64,000 nt of DNA from JADGNZ01 sp963715895 (lineage in GTDB: Bacteria; Acidobacteriota; Thermoanaerobaculia; Gp7-AA8): NCBI GenBank assembly GCA_963715895.1, contig OY970284.1:1364001-1428000 (forward strand), read 5' to 3'. The notes beneath the pieces were generated by a model, which ran no database searches, was not told the origin of the DNA, and was given only the letters and a program-made list of their open reading frames with translations. This document shows, piece by piece, positions 18,076 through 26,083 of this stretch. A program made the translations under genes and the position numbers. How positions within the stretch are numbered: position 1 is the first letter of the stretch; every line of letters starts with the position of its first letter.

Positions 18076-18888
18076 TCATCCAAAAAATTGCTGCTGAATC
18101 GCTTTGACAAACGCCTCATCACCGACTTGCAATCGCATCGCGTAAGTCGCCTTAGCGTCGGCGCCGGCGGTGTAGCGAAGCTGGTCCTTCCCGTCGGTGG
18201 CAGCCTCGTACACCGTTTCAGCGATCTGGTCGGGACTCGAGTAGGTCTCCATCCGTTTCGGATCGGTGATCACCTTCATTACCCTGTCGGCCATGGCATC
18301 GTAGTCCGCATGTCTGCCGACATCGAACGAGCGCGTGAAGAAGTCGGTCTTCATGCCGCCCGGCTCGAGGATCTTGAGTCCAATGCCGAGCTGGTTCAGC
18401 TCGAAGGCCATGCTTTCGCTCCAGCCCTCGAGTGCCCACTTCGTCGCGTGATACATCGAATTGAACGGCACCGTCATCAACCCGCCGATCGAGGTCGTAT
18501 TGATGAAGAGACCGGCCTTCTTCTCGCGGAAATGCGGCACGAATGACTTGGTCACCCGGATCGGACCGAGGAGATTGGTGGTAACGATACGAACGATCTG
18601 CTCGTCCGAAAGACCTTCCAGTGGACCGGCCATCCCATAGCCCGCGTTGTTGAAGACCACGTCGACTCCGCCGGTTGCGACAGCGTGCGCGACAGCGGCT
18701 TCGATCTGGTGGGGATCCGTGATGTCGAGCGGAGAGAGCACGACACCCGGAAGCGCCCCGAGTTCTGTCTCCTTCGCCGGGGTACGCATCGTGGCAATGA
18801 CAGTCCATCCTCGCGAAGAAAACAGCTTCGCTGTGGCTCGTCCAAGTCCGGACGAAGCACCGGTGATGAAAATGGTTTTGCCATTCAT
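18076..18888 (-). CDS. SDR family oxidoreductase
   Basis: 270 residues from the ATG that overlaps the upstream SDR stop (ATGA at 18885-18888). Classical SDR signatures: TGASSGLG cofactor motif, NNAGYGM, catalytic Ser region NTTSIGG and YHATK (YxxxK). The C-terminal part (YSSPDQIAETVYEAATDGKDQLRY) is typical of the SDR group often annotated as dihydrodiol or ketoacyl-type reductases. Translationally coupled behind another SDR and under the same upstream element, so the two enzymes probably act on related substrates. Confidence 0.88.
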   Translation of the reverse strand: MNGKTIFITGASSGLGRATAKLFSSRGWTVIATMRTPAKETELGALPGVVLSPLDITDPHQIEAAVAHAVATGGVDVVFNNAGYGMAGPLEGLSDEQIVRIVTTNLLGPIRVTKSFVPHFREKKAGLFINTTSIGGLMTVPFNSMYHATKWALEGWSESMAFELNQLGIGLKILEPGGMKTDFFTRSFDVGRHADYDAMADRVMKVITDPKRMETYSSPDQIAETVYEAATDGKDQLRYTAGADAKATYAMRLQVGDEAFVKAIQQQFFG

Positions 18889-19649
18889 AGCGTCAATCCT
18901 CCGTCCACCGGCACGACGGCGCCGGTCACGTACGACGCGGCATCCGAGCACAGCCAAGTCGCGGCAGCGGCGACCTCCTCGGACTTGGCGATACGGCCCA
19001 TAGGTGTTTGTTTCTCGTAGTCCGCCCTGGAAGTCGGGGTGCTGTTGACGACGGTGCTAAAGAGCGGCGTGTCGATCGAGCCCGGTGCAATGGCATTGAC
19101 GCGCAGTCCTTGCGAGGCAAACTCCCGTGCGGCCACCTTGGTGAGTCCGACGACACCCCATTTACTCGCGGAGTAGACGGGATAGCCTTCGAACACCTGG
19201 AGCGCCGCGACGGATGTCATGTTGACGATCGCCCCGCCGCGGGCGGTTTTCAACATGGCTGGAATCTGATACTTCATCCCCAGCCACGTCCCGGTTAGAT
19301 TCACGCCGATGACGCGCTGCCACGTCTCGAAGGTGCAGTCGACCGTATTGCCGGTCCACGGCGAGATGCCCGCGTTGTTGACCGCGAAATCGAGTCGCCC
19401 GAACTCCTTCAACGACATCGCTACGGTCTCTTCCGCCACGTGCTCATTCGAGACGTCGCCGACGATCGGCACCGCCTTTCCGCCGAAGCGCTCGATAAGG
19501 GCCAACGTCTCGAGGAGAGGTTCCTTGCTTTGGCCGCACAAAACGACCGCGGCTCCGAGCTTAGAGAAGGCGATGGCGGTCGCCTGACCGATGCCTTTCC
19601 CTGCTCCGGTGACGATCGCAACGCGATCTCGGAATCTTCCGTCTTGCAT
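18885..19649 (-). CDS. Classical SDR family oxidoreductase (3-oxoacyl reductase/glucose dehydrogenase-like)
   Basis: 254 residues with every classical SDR landmark: TGAGKGIGQ, NNAGISPW, MTSVAALQVFEGYPVYSASK (Ser and YxxxK) and the conserved end AASYVTGAVVPVDGGLTL. A strong GGAGGTGG Shine-Dalgarno lies 4 bp before the ATG. First gene of a two-gene operon; 48 bp upstream of its start is the 17-bp element also found in front of the sensor kinase gene. Confidence 0.9.
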   Translation of the reverse strand: MQDGRFRDRVAIVTGAGKGIGQATAIAFSKLGAAVVLCGQSKEPLLETLALIERFGGKAVPIVGDVSNEHVAEETVAMSLKEFGRLDFAVNNAGISPWTGNTVDCTFETWQRVIGVNLTGTWLGMKYQIPAMLKTARGGAIVNMTSVAALQVFEGYPVYSASKWGVVGLTKVAAREFASQGLRVNAIAPGSIDTPLFSTVVNSTPTSRADYEKQTPMGRIAKSEEVAAAATWLCSDAASYVTGAVVPVDGGLTL

Positions 19650-19697
19650 GCTCCACCTCCGATGCTTCGAAGATAGAGAGGCGCCGAGCGAGCTGCC

Positions 19698-19714
19698 ACT
19701 ATAGGTTTATTCAG
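19698..19714 (-). promoter_or_regulatory. Shared upstream element, copy 1 (before SDR operon)
   Basis: Reads CTGAATAAACCTATAGT on the transcribed strand, 48 bp before the ATG of the SDR gene, and overlaps the stop codon of the response regulator gene. It is identical at 15 of 17 positions to the copy before the kinase/regulator operon (21925-21941). Probably a binding site of the FixJ-like regulator or a special promoter. Confidence 0.6.
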
Positions 19715-20328
19715 ACCGGCCGGGCGACGCCGAGTTTGTCGGCCATCCTGACCAATTCGGCGAGCGATCGAGCGGCCATCTTCCGCATGATCTGACCGCG
19801 ATGAACGCCGATGGTGATCTCGCTGGTGCCAAGATCGGCAGCAGTCTGCTTGTTCAGAAAGCCTGACACCACGAAAGGAAGGACTTCCCGCTCTCTTGGA
19901 GTCAGCAGTGCGTAGTGGCGCTGCAACTCCACGAGTTCCGATCGCTTCTGCCGCGCTGTTCGATCAAGCGCCACCGCAGCTTCGATCGCCCGGAGCAACT
20001 CCTCATCGCCAAAGGGCTTCGACAGAAATTCGATCGCTCCCGCCTTCATCGCGCGTACGGACGAACGGACATCGCCGTGACCTGTAATGAACACGATCGG
20101 CGGCCCGTTCGTCGCTAACTCCTGCTGCAGCTCGAGGCCGTTGACGTCCGGAAGCTCCAGATCCAGAACCAGGCATGCCGGAGCGTCGGGTTTTTCGTAT
20201 TCCAGAAAGTCCTTCGCCGCGCCGAAGACAGCCACGCGCAGTCCCATGGAGGAGAGAAGGTCGGACAGCGCTTCGCGGACGCGGGAGTCGTCGTCGACGA
20301 CAAAGACGATGGCACTCTCGCCGTTCAT
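19711..20328 (-). CDS. FixJ/LuxR-type response regulator
   Basis: 205 residues from the ATG overlapping the kinase stop codon (ATGA). Receiver domain with acidic pocket VVDDDSR, phospho-acceptor Asp in CLVLDLELPDVNG, Thr in VFITGHGD and Lys in LSKPF. C-terminal LuxR/FixJ helix-turn-helix LTPREREVLPFVVSGFLNKQTAADLGTSEITIGVHRGQIMRKM. Cotranscribed with the PAS histidine kinase. Shared upstream elements suggest it controls its own operon and the SDR operon just downstream. Confidence 0.93.
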   Translation of the reverse strand: MNGESAIVFVVDDDSRVREALSDLLSSMGLRVAVFGAAKDFLEYEKPDAPACLVLDLELPDVNGLELQQELATNGPPIVFITGHGDVRSSVRAMKAGAIEFLSKPFGDEELLRAIEAAVALDRTARQKRSELVELQRHYALLTPREREVLPFVVSGFLNKQTAADLGTSEITIGVHRGQIMRKMAARSLAELVRMADKLGVARPV

Positions 20329-21860
20329 GGCGCAGGACTCGTCTGAAGCGGCAGTGTGAAACTGAAGGTCGTACCGGACCCTTTGTCGGAGGCGGCCCAC
20401 AACTCGCCATCATGCTCCTCGATGATCGATCGGCAGATCGCCAGACCCATTCCCATGCCATTCTCTTTTGTGCTGAAGAACGCTTCGAAGGCTCTGTCGG
20501 GATCCCGCAGGCCGGCACCGGAATCCGTGATCTCGATCAGGGCGGCGTTCCCGCTTCTCCGTTTCGAGTGAATGGAAATGGTTCGCGGGCGGTCGAGTAC
20601 CGAATCCATCGACTCGATTGCATTCAGCAGGAGATTGAGAACCAGTTGCTGCAACTGGACGCGATCGCCGACGACCGGCGGCAAATCCTCTGCGAAATGC
20701 GTCGCCACGCCGACGTGACGTTTCGCCGCCTCGCGCTCGAGAAGATGCACAACCTCGGCGATCAACTCATTCACATCGAGTACAACCTTCTCGGATTCGG
20801 CGCGGCTGAAGAGCGCTCGGATGCGACGCACGACCTCGCCCGCGTCCTTGCCATCCCGAACAATCCTCTCCGCGGACTCGGCGGCCTTCGCGAGGTTCGG
20901 CGGCTCTGCGGACAGCCACCGCAGGCACGCGTGAGCGTTGGCCACCACGGCGGCGAGCGGTTGATTCACTTCATGGGCGATCGAGGCGGAGAGCTCCGCC
21001 ACGGTAGCGATCTGCGCGGCCTGCGCCAGACGTGACTGCGTCTGTCGGAGCGCCTCCTCCGCGTGCCACTGATCCGTCGTATCCATGGCCGTCCCGACGA
21101 ACTGCACCAGCTCGCCCGATGCGTTCAGGACTGGATGGCCAACGGAGTGCTGGTACTTGACGGTCCCGTCGGGAAGAAGGATGCGGTAGTCCGCCCGGTA
21201 GTCCGTCTTCTCGACTTCGCATCGAGTGAAGAGCTCGAGCACGCGTTGACGGTCCTCGGGATGAATCCTGTTGAACCAGAATGCCGGAGCCGAGGTGTCC
21301 TCGCCTGGTTCTGCCCCGTAGACGCGGAGCATCTCGGAGCTGCCCTCCGGCCAGGTCACCACGGTGCCGGAGGCGATGTCGTGCATCCAGCCGCCGGTAC
21401 GACTAAGGCGCTGCGCCTCGACGAGAAATGCCTCGCTACGTCGCGCTTGCTCCTCGGCGCGCTTGAGGTCATCGATGTCGGTAAGAACGCTGTACCAGCG
21501 GACGATGCGATTGTTGTGATCGCGCAACGGGAGGATGCGTCCTTGAAACCAGCGATACCGGCCGTCGGCCCGGCGAAGTCGATGCTGCAGATCGAACGGC
21601 GTACCGGCTTCGACGGACTGCTTCCATGCAGCACTCACAGTCGCCAAGTCATCGGGGTGAATGACGTCGCTCCCGGCCCAACCGCGCAACTCCTCGACGG
21701 TCCTTCCGAAATAATCGAGCAGGGGTTGATTCGTGAACTCGATATCACCGCCCGCAGTCAGGATGTTCACGAGCGCAGGAACGCTATTGACCAGCGTCCG
21801 GAAGTGCTCTTCCGAAACGTTGGCTTCCTCGAACGTCTCCTGCCAGCCGGACGGGCACAT
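20325..21860 (-). CDS. PAS-domain sensor histidine kinase (FixL-like, cytoplasmic)
   Basis: 511 residues, no membrane segment. Two PAS/PAC units (about 20-135 and 150-270; HPDDL and HPEDR in the PAC parts). The HisKA dimerisation helix carries SIAHEVNQPLAAVVANA (His near residue 295). The HATPase has the N box NLLLNAIESM, DSGAGL and GMGMGLAICRSIIEEH. A soluble double-PAS kinase with a FixJ partner usually senses an intracellular cue such as redox state, a gas or a small molecule. The start has GGAGG seven bases upstream. Confidence 0.93.
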   Translation of the reverse strand: MCPSGWQETFEEANVSEEHFRTLVNSVPALVNILTAGGDIEFTNQPLLDYFGRTVEELRGWAGSDVIHPDDLATVSAAWKQSVEAGTPFDLQHRLRRADGRYRWFQGRILPLRDHNNRIVRWYSVLTDIDDLKRAEEQARRSEAFLVEAQRLSRTGGWMHDIASGTVVTWPEGSSEMLRVYGAEPGEDTSAPAFWFNRIHPEDRQRVLELFTRCEVEKTDYRADYRILLPDGTVKYQHSVGHPVLNASGELVQFVGTAMDTTDQWHAEEALRQTQSRLAQAAQIATVAELSASIAHEVNQPLAAVVANAHACLRWLSAEPPNLAKAAESAERIVRDGKDAGEVVRRIRALFSRAESEKVVLDVNELIAEVVHLLEREAAKRHVGVATHFAEDLPPVVGDRVQLQQLVLNLLLNAIESMDSVLDRPRTISIHSKRRSGNAALIEITDSGAGLRDPDRAFEAFFSTKENGMGMGLAICRSIIEEHDGELWAASDKGSGTTFSFTLPLQTSPAP

Positions 21861-21924
21861 GAATCGCCTCCTCGACAGTGCGATCGGCGAGCCTTGATGA
21901 TCTCAGCTTTCATCCGCGTTCGCA

Positions 21925-21941
21925 CCTAAAGGTTTATTCAG
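21925..21941 (-). promoter_or_regulatory. Shared upstream element, copy 2 (before kinase/regulator operon)
   Basis: Reads CTGAATAAACCTTTAGG on the transcribed strand, 64 bp before the kinase ATG. It matches copy 1 (19698-19714) at 15 of 17 positions. Two copies in front of two adjacent operons, and nowhere else that I noticed, point to a small regulon. Confidence 0.6.
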
Positions 21942-22173
21942 GATCGATGCGCTCGTCGAAGAAAGCCCGGCGTCGATGGCCTCCGGATCAACGGCCGCTC
22001 AGTCTGCGTCCGCAACGATGGAACCCTGCGCGCCGGTGCGCCAGGGCCACCAATGCTCCTGGGGCCTCTCCAGGGTCCGCTCGACGCTCTGCCCAGGCTG
22101 GTCTGGCTCGCTCGCGAGAGAATTCAATCGAGGCACGCGGGTTCGTTCTCGTGAACGCACAATCTCGGGGCGG

Positions 22174-22435
22174 TCACGCCGGACTGCCTCCACTCACAAG
22201 GAGATGCTGACCGCTGACAAAGGCCGAGAGATCGCTCGCCAGGTACTCCGCGGCGTCTGCGATGTCGTCCCAGGGTTCCCATGCGCTGCATGGGACGGAA
22301 GGACTTCACGAAATCGCGAACCTCGGCTCGCACGTGGAGGTCCTAGCCAAAGAAATCGGCCATCGCGGCGTCGCTGTGAACTCGATCCTGCCAACGGCCA
22401 TCGAGGGGGCGGGGATCTTCACCATAACGCCTTGA
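22174..22435. pseudogene. SDR pseudogene whose two halves are inverted relative to each other
   Basis: On the minus strand 22333-22174 reads RAEVRDFVKSFRPMQRMGT, then (after a 1-base frame change) DDIADAAEYLASDLSAFVSG and QHLLVSGGSPA to a stop: the typical last third of an SDR. On the plus strand about 22343-22435 reads LAKEIGHRGVAVNSILPTAI then EGAGIFT, the segment that normally lies directly before it in the same protein. The two pieces abut head to head near 22335-22343, so a local inversion has cut one gene. No N-terminal cofactor region remains. The rest of 21942-22529 shows no intact gene. Confidence 0.7.
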
Positions 22436-22529
22436 CCGAGAAGTCGAGGCGAGGACCTTTGCTGAGCATGTAGGGGCACTTCTGAGTTGATGATGGCTAA
22501 GAGGGCCTCGAGATGGCTCTCCCATGACC

Positions 22530-23306
22530 TCAGACTGTCGGCACGGTGCCGCCATCGATGACGTACTCTGCTCCGGTGATTGATGCGGCACGCGGCGACG
22601 CGAGGAAGGCGACGAGATGTGCCACTTCCTCTGGTTTCGCTGGACGTCCGACGGGGATTCCACCCAGTGAGTTCATCAATTGTTTTCGGGCGCCGTCGTA
22701 ATCGGTGCCTTGCTTCGCGGCCAGTTCATTCACGAGTCCAACAGCGCCATCGGTTTCGACCCAACCCGGCGAGACGCGCACGACGCGCACGCCCTTCGGG
22801 CTGACCTCTTTCGACAGCCCTTTGCTGTAGTTCGCCAAAGCGGCTTTGGCAGCCGCGTACGCAATCGTGGCGTCGGCCAGCGGGAGACGCGACTGAATCG
22901 ACGTGATGTGGACGATGACGCCTGAGCCCTGGGCGAGCATCAACGGCAACAATGCCCGATCCATGCGGACCGCCGGAAACAGGTTCAGGTCGAGCGCGCG
23001 CTGCCATTCTTCGTCGTCAAGCACCGCGAAGCCGCCAGCCGGCGCTGACGATCCGCCGACGACGTGCACGACGATGTCGATTCCGCCGAGCCGATCGCGC
23101 ACCGCAGCAGCGACCGCTCCGCACCCTTCAACGGACACGAGATCCGCTGCCACGAACTGAATCCCCTCTGGAAGACTGGGCGTTGTTCGGGCGGTCGCAA
23201 GAACCGTCGCGCCTTCGACGTGCAGTCGGTGCGCGGCCGCATGGCCGATACCTTTGCTGGCCCCAGTCACCAGCGCACGCAGACCGCGCAATTCGGCAGA
23301 TGCCAT
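22530..23306 (-). CDS. SDR family oxidoreductase
   Basis: 258 residues: TGASKGIGHAAA cofactor motif, HVVGGSSAPAGGF in place of the usual NNAG, ITSIQSRLPLADATIAYAAAK (Ser plus YxxxK) and the end ITGAEYVIDGGTVPTV. The ATG overlaps the stop of the upstream NTF2-like gene (TGATG), so both are made together. It faces an HxlR-type regulator transcribed the other way, a common layout for small redox operons. Confidence 0.9.
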   Translation of the reverse strand: MASAELRGLRALVTGASKGIGHAAAHRLHVEGATVLATARTTPSLPEGIQFVAADLVSVEGCGAVAAAVRDRLGGIDIVVHVVGGSSAPAGGFAVLDDEEWQRALDLNLFPAVRMDRALLPLMLAQGSGVIVHITSIQSRLPLADATIAYAAAKAALANYSKGLSKEVSPKGVRVVRVSPGWVETDGAVGLVNELAAKQGTDYDGARKQLMNSLGGIPVGRPAKPEEVAHLVAFLASPRAASITGAEYVIDGGTVPTV

Positions 23307-23632
23307 CAGCGAATCTCCAGCGAGGCGATCTGGTCGCCGTCGAGTTTGAATACGTTTTGCAGTTCGACCGGACTACCGGGGAACTGGCCGGACACTCTGC
23401 CGATAACCACGGTCGCGCCGTCCCGTGTCGTCGCGCCGAGCGGCACGACCGTGTGGTGGTATTTCGCGCGAGCGTCGGCGTTCCATCGCTCGATCGCAGC
23501 CCTCCCGGTGAATGAGCCGCCTTCGTCGTGGACGACGCCGTCGTTCGTGAAGCACCGGGCAAGCGCTCCGGCGTCCCCGGCGTTCTCCGCCGCGAAGTAC
23601 GCGGCGACTGGCTTTGGCAATTCCATCGACAT
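23306..23632 (-). CDS. NTF2-like/SnoaL-type small protein
   Basis: 108 residues with the cone-shaped NTF2 fold pattern: VAAYFAAENAGDAGALARCFTNDGVVHDEGGSFTGRAAIERW and a beta-rich end. Such proteins are small isomerases, hydratases or ligand binders; no catalytic residues can be assigned. First gene of the operon with the SDR and divergent from the HxlR gene 43 bp away. Confidence 0.85.
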   Translation of the reverse strand: MSMELPKPVAAYFAAENAGDAGALARCFTNDGVVHDEGGSFTGRAAIERWNADARAKYHHTVVPLGATTRDGATVVIGRVSGQFPGSPVELQNVFKLDGDQIASLEIR

Positions 23633-23675
23633 GGCGACCGTTCCTCGATCGGAGAATAGGCACTACACTGGCCAG

Positions 23676-24068
23676 ATGGCAAGAACGCACAAAAAAGTGA
23701 GGTTCTTACCGAAAGGTAAGCAGAAACACACCGAGGAGTCCGCGGCGAAAGGGGTCGACGCAGTGTTGCGTATCCTCGAGGGCCGCTGGAAGTTGGTGAT
23801 TCTGTTTCACCTCTTCGGCGGCAAGGTCCGGCGGTTTTCCGAGTTACGCCGTGCGATTCCCGCGGTCTCGGAGAAGATGCTGATTCAGCAGCTGCGTCAG
23901 ATGGAGCACGACGGTATCGTGCAACGATTTGTGCATCATCAGGTTCCGCCGAAGGTGGAGTACAGCCTGACGGAGTGGGGGCAGTCGCTCTGTCCTGCCT
24001 TGGACGCTTTGCTGACCTGGGTCGATCTCCGAGACTCGCTGGCGGGGCACGAGACCCCGTCGGCGTAA
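23676..24068 (+). CDS. HxlR-family transcriptional regulator
   Basis: 130 residues from ATG 23676. Winged helix with the family pattern VLRILEGRWKLVILFHLFGG, FSELRRAIPAVSEKMLIQQLRQMEHDGIVQR and VPPKVEYSLTEWGQSL. The first 25 residues are basic. HxlR regulators respond to aldehydes, quinones or oxidants and usually control the adjacent divergent gene, here the NTF2-SDR pair. Only 43 bp separate the divergent starts, so the promoters overlap. Confidence 0.9.
   Translation: MARTHKKVRFLPKGKQKHTEESAAKGVDAVLRILEGRWKLVILFHLFGGKVRRFSELRRAIPAVSEKMLIQQLRQMEHDGIVQRFVHHQVPPKVEYSLTEWGQSLCPALDALLTWVDLRDSLAGHETPSA
23705..23720. promoter_or_regulatory. Inverted repeat inside the hxlR start region
   Basis: CTTACC-GAAA-GGTAAG, a perfect 6-bp inverted repeat at codons 10-15 of the regulator gene, with the look of an operator or a small RNA hairpin with a GNRA-type loop. 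Weak evidence: a single copy. Confidence 0.3.
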
Positions 24069-24516
24069 TCTGCGCTAGAGGACGAACACAGCTCGAAGGC
24101 TCCATGCTTCGCCCGCTTGTCATGGTCGAGTGACGCGTTCGCTCGGTGGTCATACCGCGCTTCGGAAAGCCGTTTGGAACCGTTTCGCACTTGGGCCGGA
24201 AGCGGTCCGCCACGTGCTTCTGTCGATGGTCGCTGCGACAAGCAGCGAATGAACGATAGGAGCAAGGAATGAGCGGCAACAGTGATGTAAATCTCGACCC
24301 GCTAGCCGACGACGATATCGCCGACGAGATCAATACCCTCCGCCTCAGCTGCATCACCCAGATCATCAGCGCCGGCCCGATCACCGTGAGGTTGGTCGCG
24401 GTAAACGACATCGTCGCGGCGCCGATTAGACGCGCGGTTAGACACTTGAACTGAAACGCCAAAACTGGTGGGAGGAGGGGGTGCTGCTAAGTACTTATTG
24501 CGGAGTTGTCCCGATT
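24069..24516. other. Gene-poor gap with a possible 61-codon ORF
   Basis: No recognisable gene in 448 bp. One plus-strand frame (24269-24454, MSGNSDVNLDPLADDDIADE...) has a good AGGAGCAAGG ribosome site 4 bp before ATG but matches nothing I know. A 7-bp hairpin (TCGCTGC-GACAA-GCAGCGA) lies at 24230-24248, without a T-run. Confidence 0.3.
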
Positions 24517-24592
24517 TGGCTGTGGCGGGAGGACTCGAACCTCCGACCACCGGATTAACAATCCGGCGCTCTACCAACTGAGCTACACCACA
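24517..24592 (-). tRNA. tRNA-Asn (GTT)
   Basis: Complete cloverleaf on the minus strand: acceptor TGTGGTG pairing with CGCCACA, D-arm GCTCAGTTGGTAGAGC, anticodon stem CCGGA/TCCGG around loop TTGTTAA with anticodon GTT, T-arm GGAGGTTCGAGTCCTCC. The 3' CCA is encoded in the genome. Divergent from tRNA-Cys. Confidence 0.96.
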
Positions 24593-24657
24593 GTATCGAC
24601 AGGCTTGGGGGGCGGCATGGTCGCCGAGGGGGGTAACCCGTGTCAACCGGCGAATAT

Positions 24658-24686
24658 TTGACGCCTCGGGGCGGGTTCACTACACT
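24658..24686 (+). promoter_or_regulatory. Sigma-70-type promoter of tRNA-Cys
   Basis: TTGACG (24658-24663), 17-bp spacer, TACACT (24681-24686), ending 18 bp before the mature tRNA-Cys 5' end. The same -35/-10 words occur before the gene at 25742, suggesting the local housekeeping promoter style. Confidence 0.75.
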
Positions 24687-24704
24687 CGCCAATCCTTTTG
24701 AATG

Positions 24705-24779
<75 letters not shown>

Positions 24780-24781
24780 TT

Positions 24782-25660
24782 CAGACTCCTCCGCACTTCC
24801 ACTTCGCTTCTACCGTCATCTCCCACGGTTGGTACCTGCTGGCACCGTTCCGCTGGGCGCGGCAGGAGCAGACGTTGCATCGTCCGCAGCTCCTCGGCGG
24901 GAAGGCGGTCGACCTCAGGATTTCGTTCGATGGCGCGTTTCTGCGCGTCGAAGGGGCAGAGGAGAGCGAGGAGCTTCGGCGCAAGCTCGGACGCATGTTC
25001 CAGCTTGACGTGAACATCGACGAATTCGTGGAGTTGTCGATCGACTCACCGACCCATGCGTGGGTGAAGGAATCGGGCTTCGGCCGTCTCCTCTGCGGCG
25101 CCACGCTGTTCGAAGACGTGGTGAAGATCATCACCACGACGAACACGATGTGGCGGCAGACGGTGCGGATGACGGAGCTGCTGGTCGAGAAGTGCGGACG
25201 CCGGACGAAGTCGGGAGCCAAGGCTTTTCCGGAGCCCGAGGAGATCTCGCGTTTCTCCGCCGATGAGCTGCAGGAGGATTGCCGGCTCGGGTATCGCGCC
25301 AAATCGATTCATTCGCTGGCGAGCGGCATCGTCAGCGGGGCGATCGATATGGATGCGCTGAGCGACGCGTCGCAGAGTACCGAGGAGCTGTTCAGGAGTT
25401 ATCGGGAACTGCCGGGCATCGGACCGTATGGTGCGGCGCATCTTCTGGCGATGGACGGACGTCACGACTTCATCGCCGTCGACACCGAGTTCCGCCGCTT
25501 CGTCCGCGAGCGCTACCACGGCGGGCGGGCGGTCTCCGATCGAACGATGTTGCGGCGCTACGCGAAGTGGGGGCGGTGGAAGTACCTGGCCTACTGGTCG
25601 GAGCTGTGGGAGTCGGTGGCCGCCGGTTTGCAGCCGCCGGACGACGCGAAGGACGAATAG
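24782..25660 (+). CDS. HhH-GPD DNA glycosylase (AlkA/OGG1-like), start uncertain
   Basis: About 290 residues to the stop. The helix-hairpin-helix-GPD signature is LPGIGPYGAAHLLAMDGRHD, with catalytic Asp in FIAVDTEFRRF and a Lys in GYRAKSIHSLA, as in base-excision glycosylases for alkylated or oxidised bases. The N-terminal words FHFASTVISHGWYLLAPFRW look conserved, but no ATG/GTG/TTG lies between the tRNA-Cys end and them. Options are an ATT at 24779 overlapping the tRNA, or TTG 24875 with a textbook AGGAG six bases upstream, which would drop those words. Cotranscription with tRNA-Cys is possible. Confidence 0.75.
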   Translation, partial: QTPPHFHFASTVISHGWYLLAPFRWARQEQTLHRPQLLGGKAVDLRISFDGAFLRVEGAEESEELRRKLGRMFQLDVNIDEFVELSIDSPTHAWVKESGFGRLLCGATLFEDVVKIITTTNTMWRQTVRMTELLVEKCGRRTKSGAKAFPEPEEISRFSADELQEDCRLGYRAKSIHSLASGIVSGAIDMDALSDASQSTEELFRSYRELPGIGPYGAAHLLAMDGRHDFIAVDTEFRRFVRERYHGGRAVSDRTMLRRYAKWGRWKYLAYWSELWESVAAGLQPPDDAKDE

Positions 25661-25689
25661 GATACGCTCCGTTTCGTAACTTCGGAATA

Positions 25690-25717
25690 TTGACGTTCGC
25701 CGGTGGCGTACTACACT
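25690..25717 (+). promoter_or_regulatory. Sigma-70-type promoter before the 25742 gene
   Basis: TTGACG (25690-25695), 16-bp spacer, TACACT (25712-25717). It overlaps an in-frame GTG at 25703, so the real start of the next gene must be further downstream. Confidence 0.65.
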
Positions 25718-25741
25718 GCTTTGCAACCGGGGACCTTTCCT

Positions 25742-26083
25742 TTGGACGACAAGATCAAACAGCTTCTACGAGAGCTGGGCTCGGCAATCAACGATTCCAT
25801 CTCGAACTCGGAACACGTCAACGAGCACATTCAGCGCATTCGCGACGAGGGCTACAACCTCTACGTCGTTCTCGACGCCACGATCGGCCTGAACCGCCTG
25901 GGCGAGGAAGAGCAGACGCCGGAGCCGGCGCCCGCGGGCATGCTGGTCAAGAGCGACCGCGAAGTGCAGTTCCGCATCAACGTGAACGATCTGGCTCTCC
26001 TCCGCGCCCTCGGCATCGATCCGACCCGAAAGGTCCGAGGCGCCCGCCGCGTGGCGAAACTCCCGGCTACCAGTGACGAATGA
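25742..26083 (+). CDS. Conserved-looking small hypothetical protein upstream of rlmN
   Basis: 113 residues from TTG 25742. I prefer this start because the in-frame GTG at 25703 lies inside the promoter. The first half is helical (DDKIKQLLRELGSAINDSISNSEHVNEHIQRIRDEGYNLYVVLDATIGL), with a Pro-rich hinge (EEEQTPEPAPAG). The second half is FRINVNDLALLRALGIDPTRKVRGARR, with a basic tail. Family not recognised. It overlaps the rlmN start by 11 bp, so translation is likely coupled. Confidence 0.65.
   Translation: MDDKIKQLLRELGSAINDSISNSEHVNEHIQRIRDEGYNLYVVLDATIGLNRLGEEEQTPEPAPAGMLVKSDREVQFRINVNDLALLRALGIDPTRKVRGARRVAKLPATSDE

Noticed and set aside
24269..24454. 61-codon plus-strand gene
   Set aside because: It has a good ribosome site but no recognisable domain and no supporting context; kept only as a possibility within the gap entry.
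25703..25741. GTG start for the small gene upstream of rlmN
   Set aside because: The GTG lies between the -35 and -10 of a good promoter, so it would not be in the transcript.
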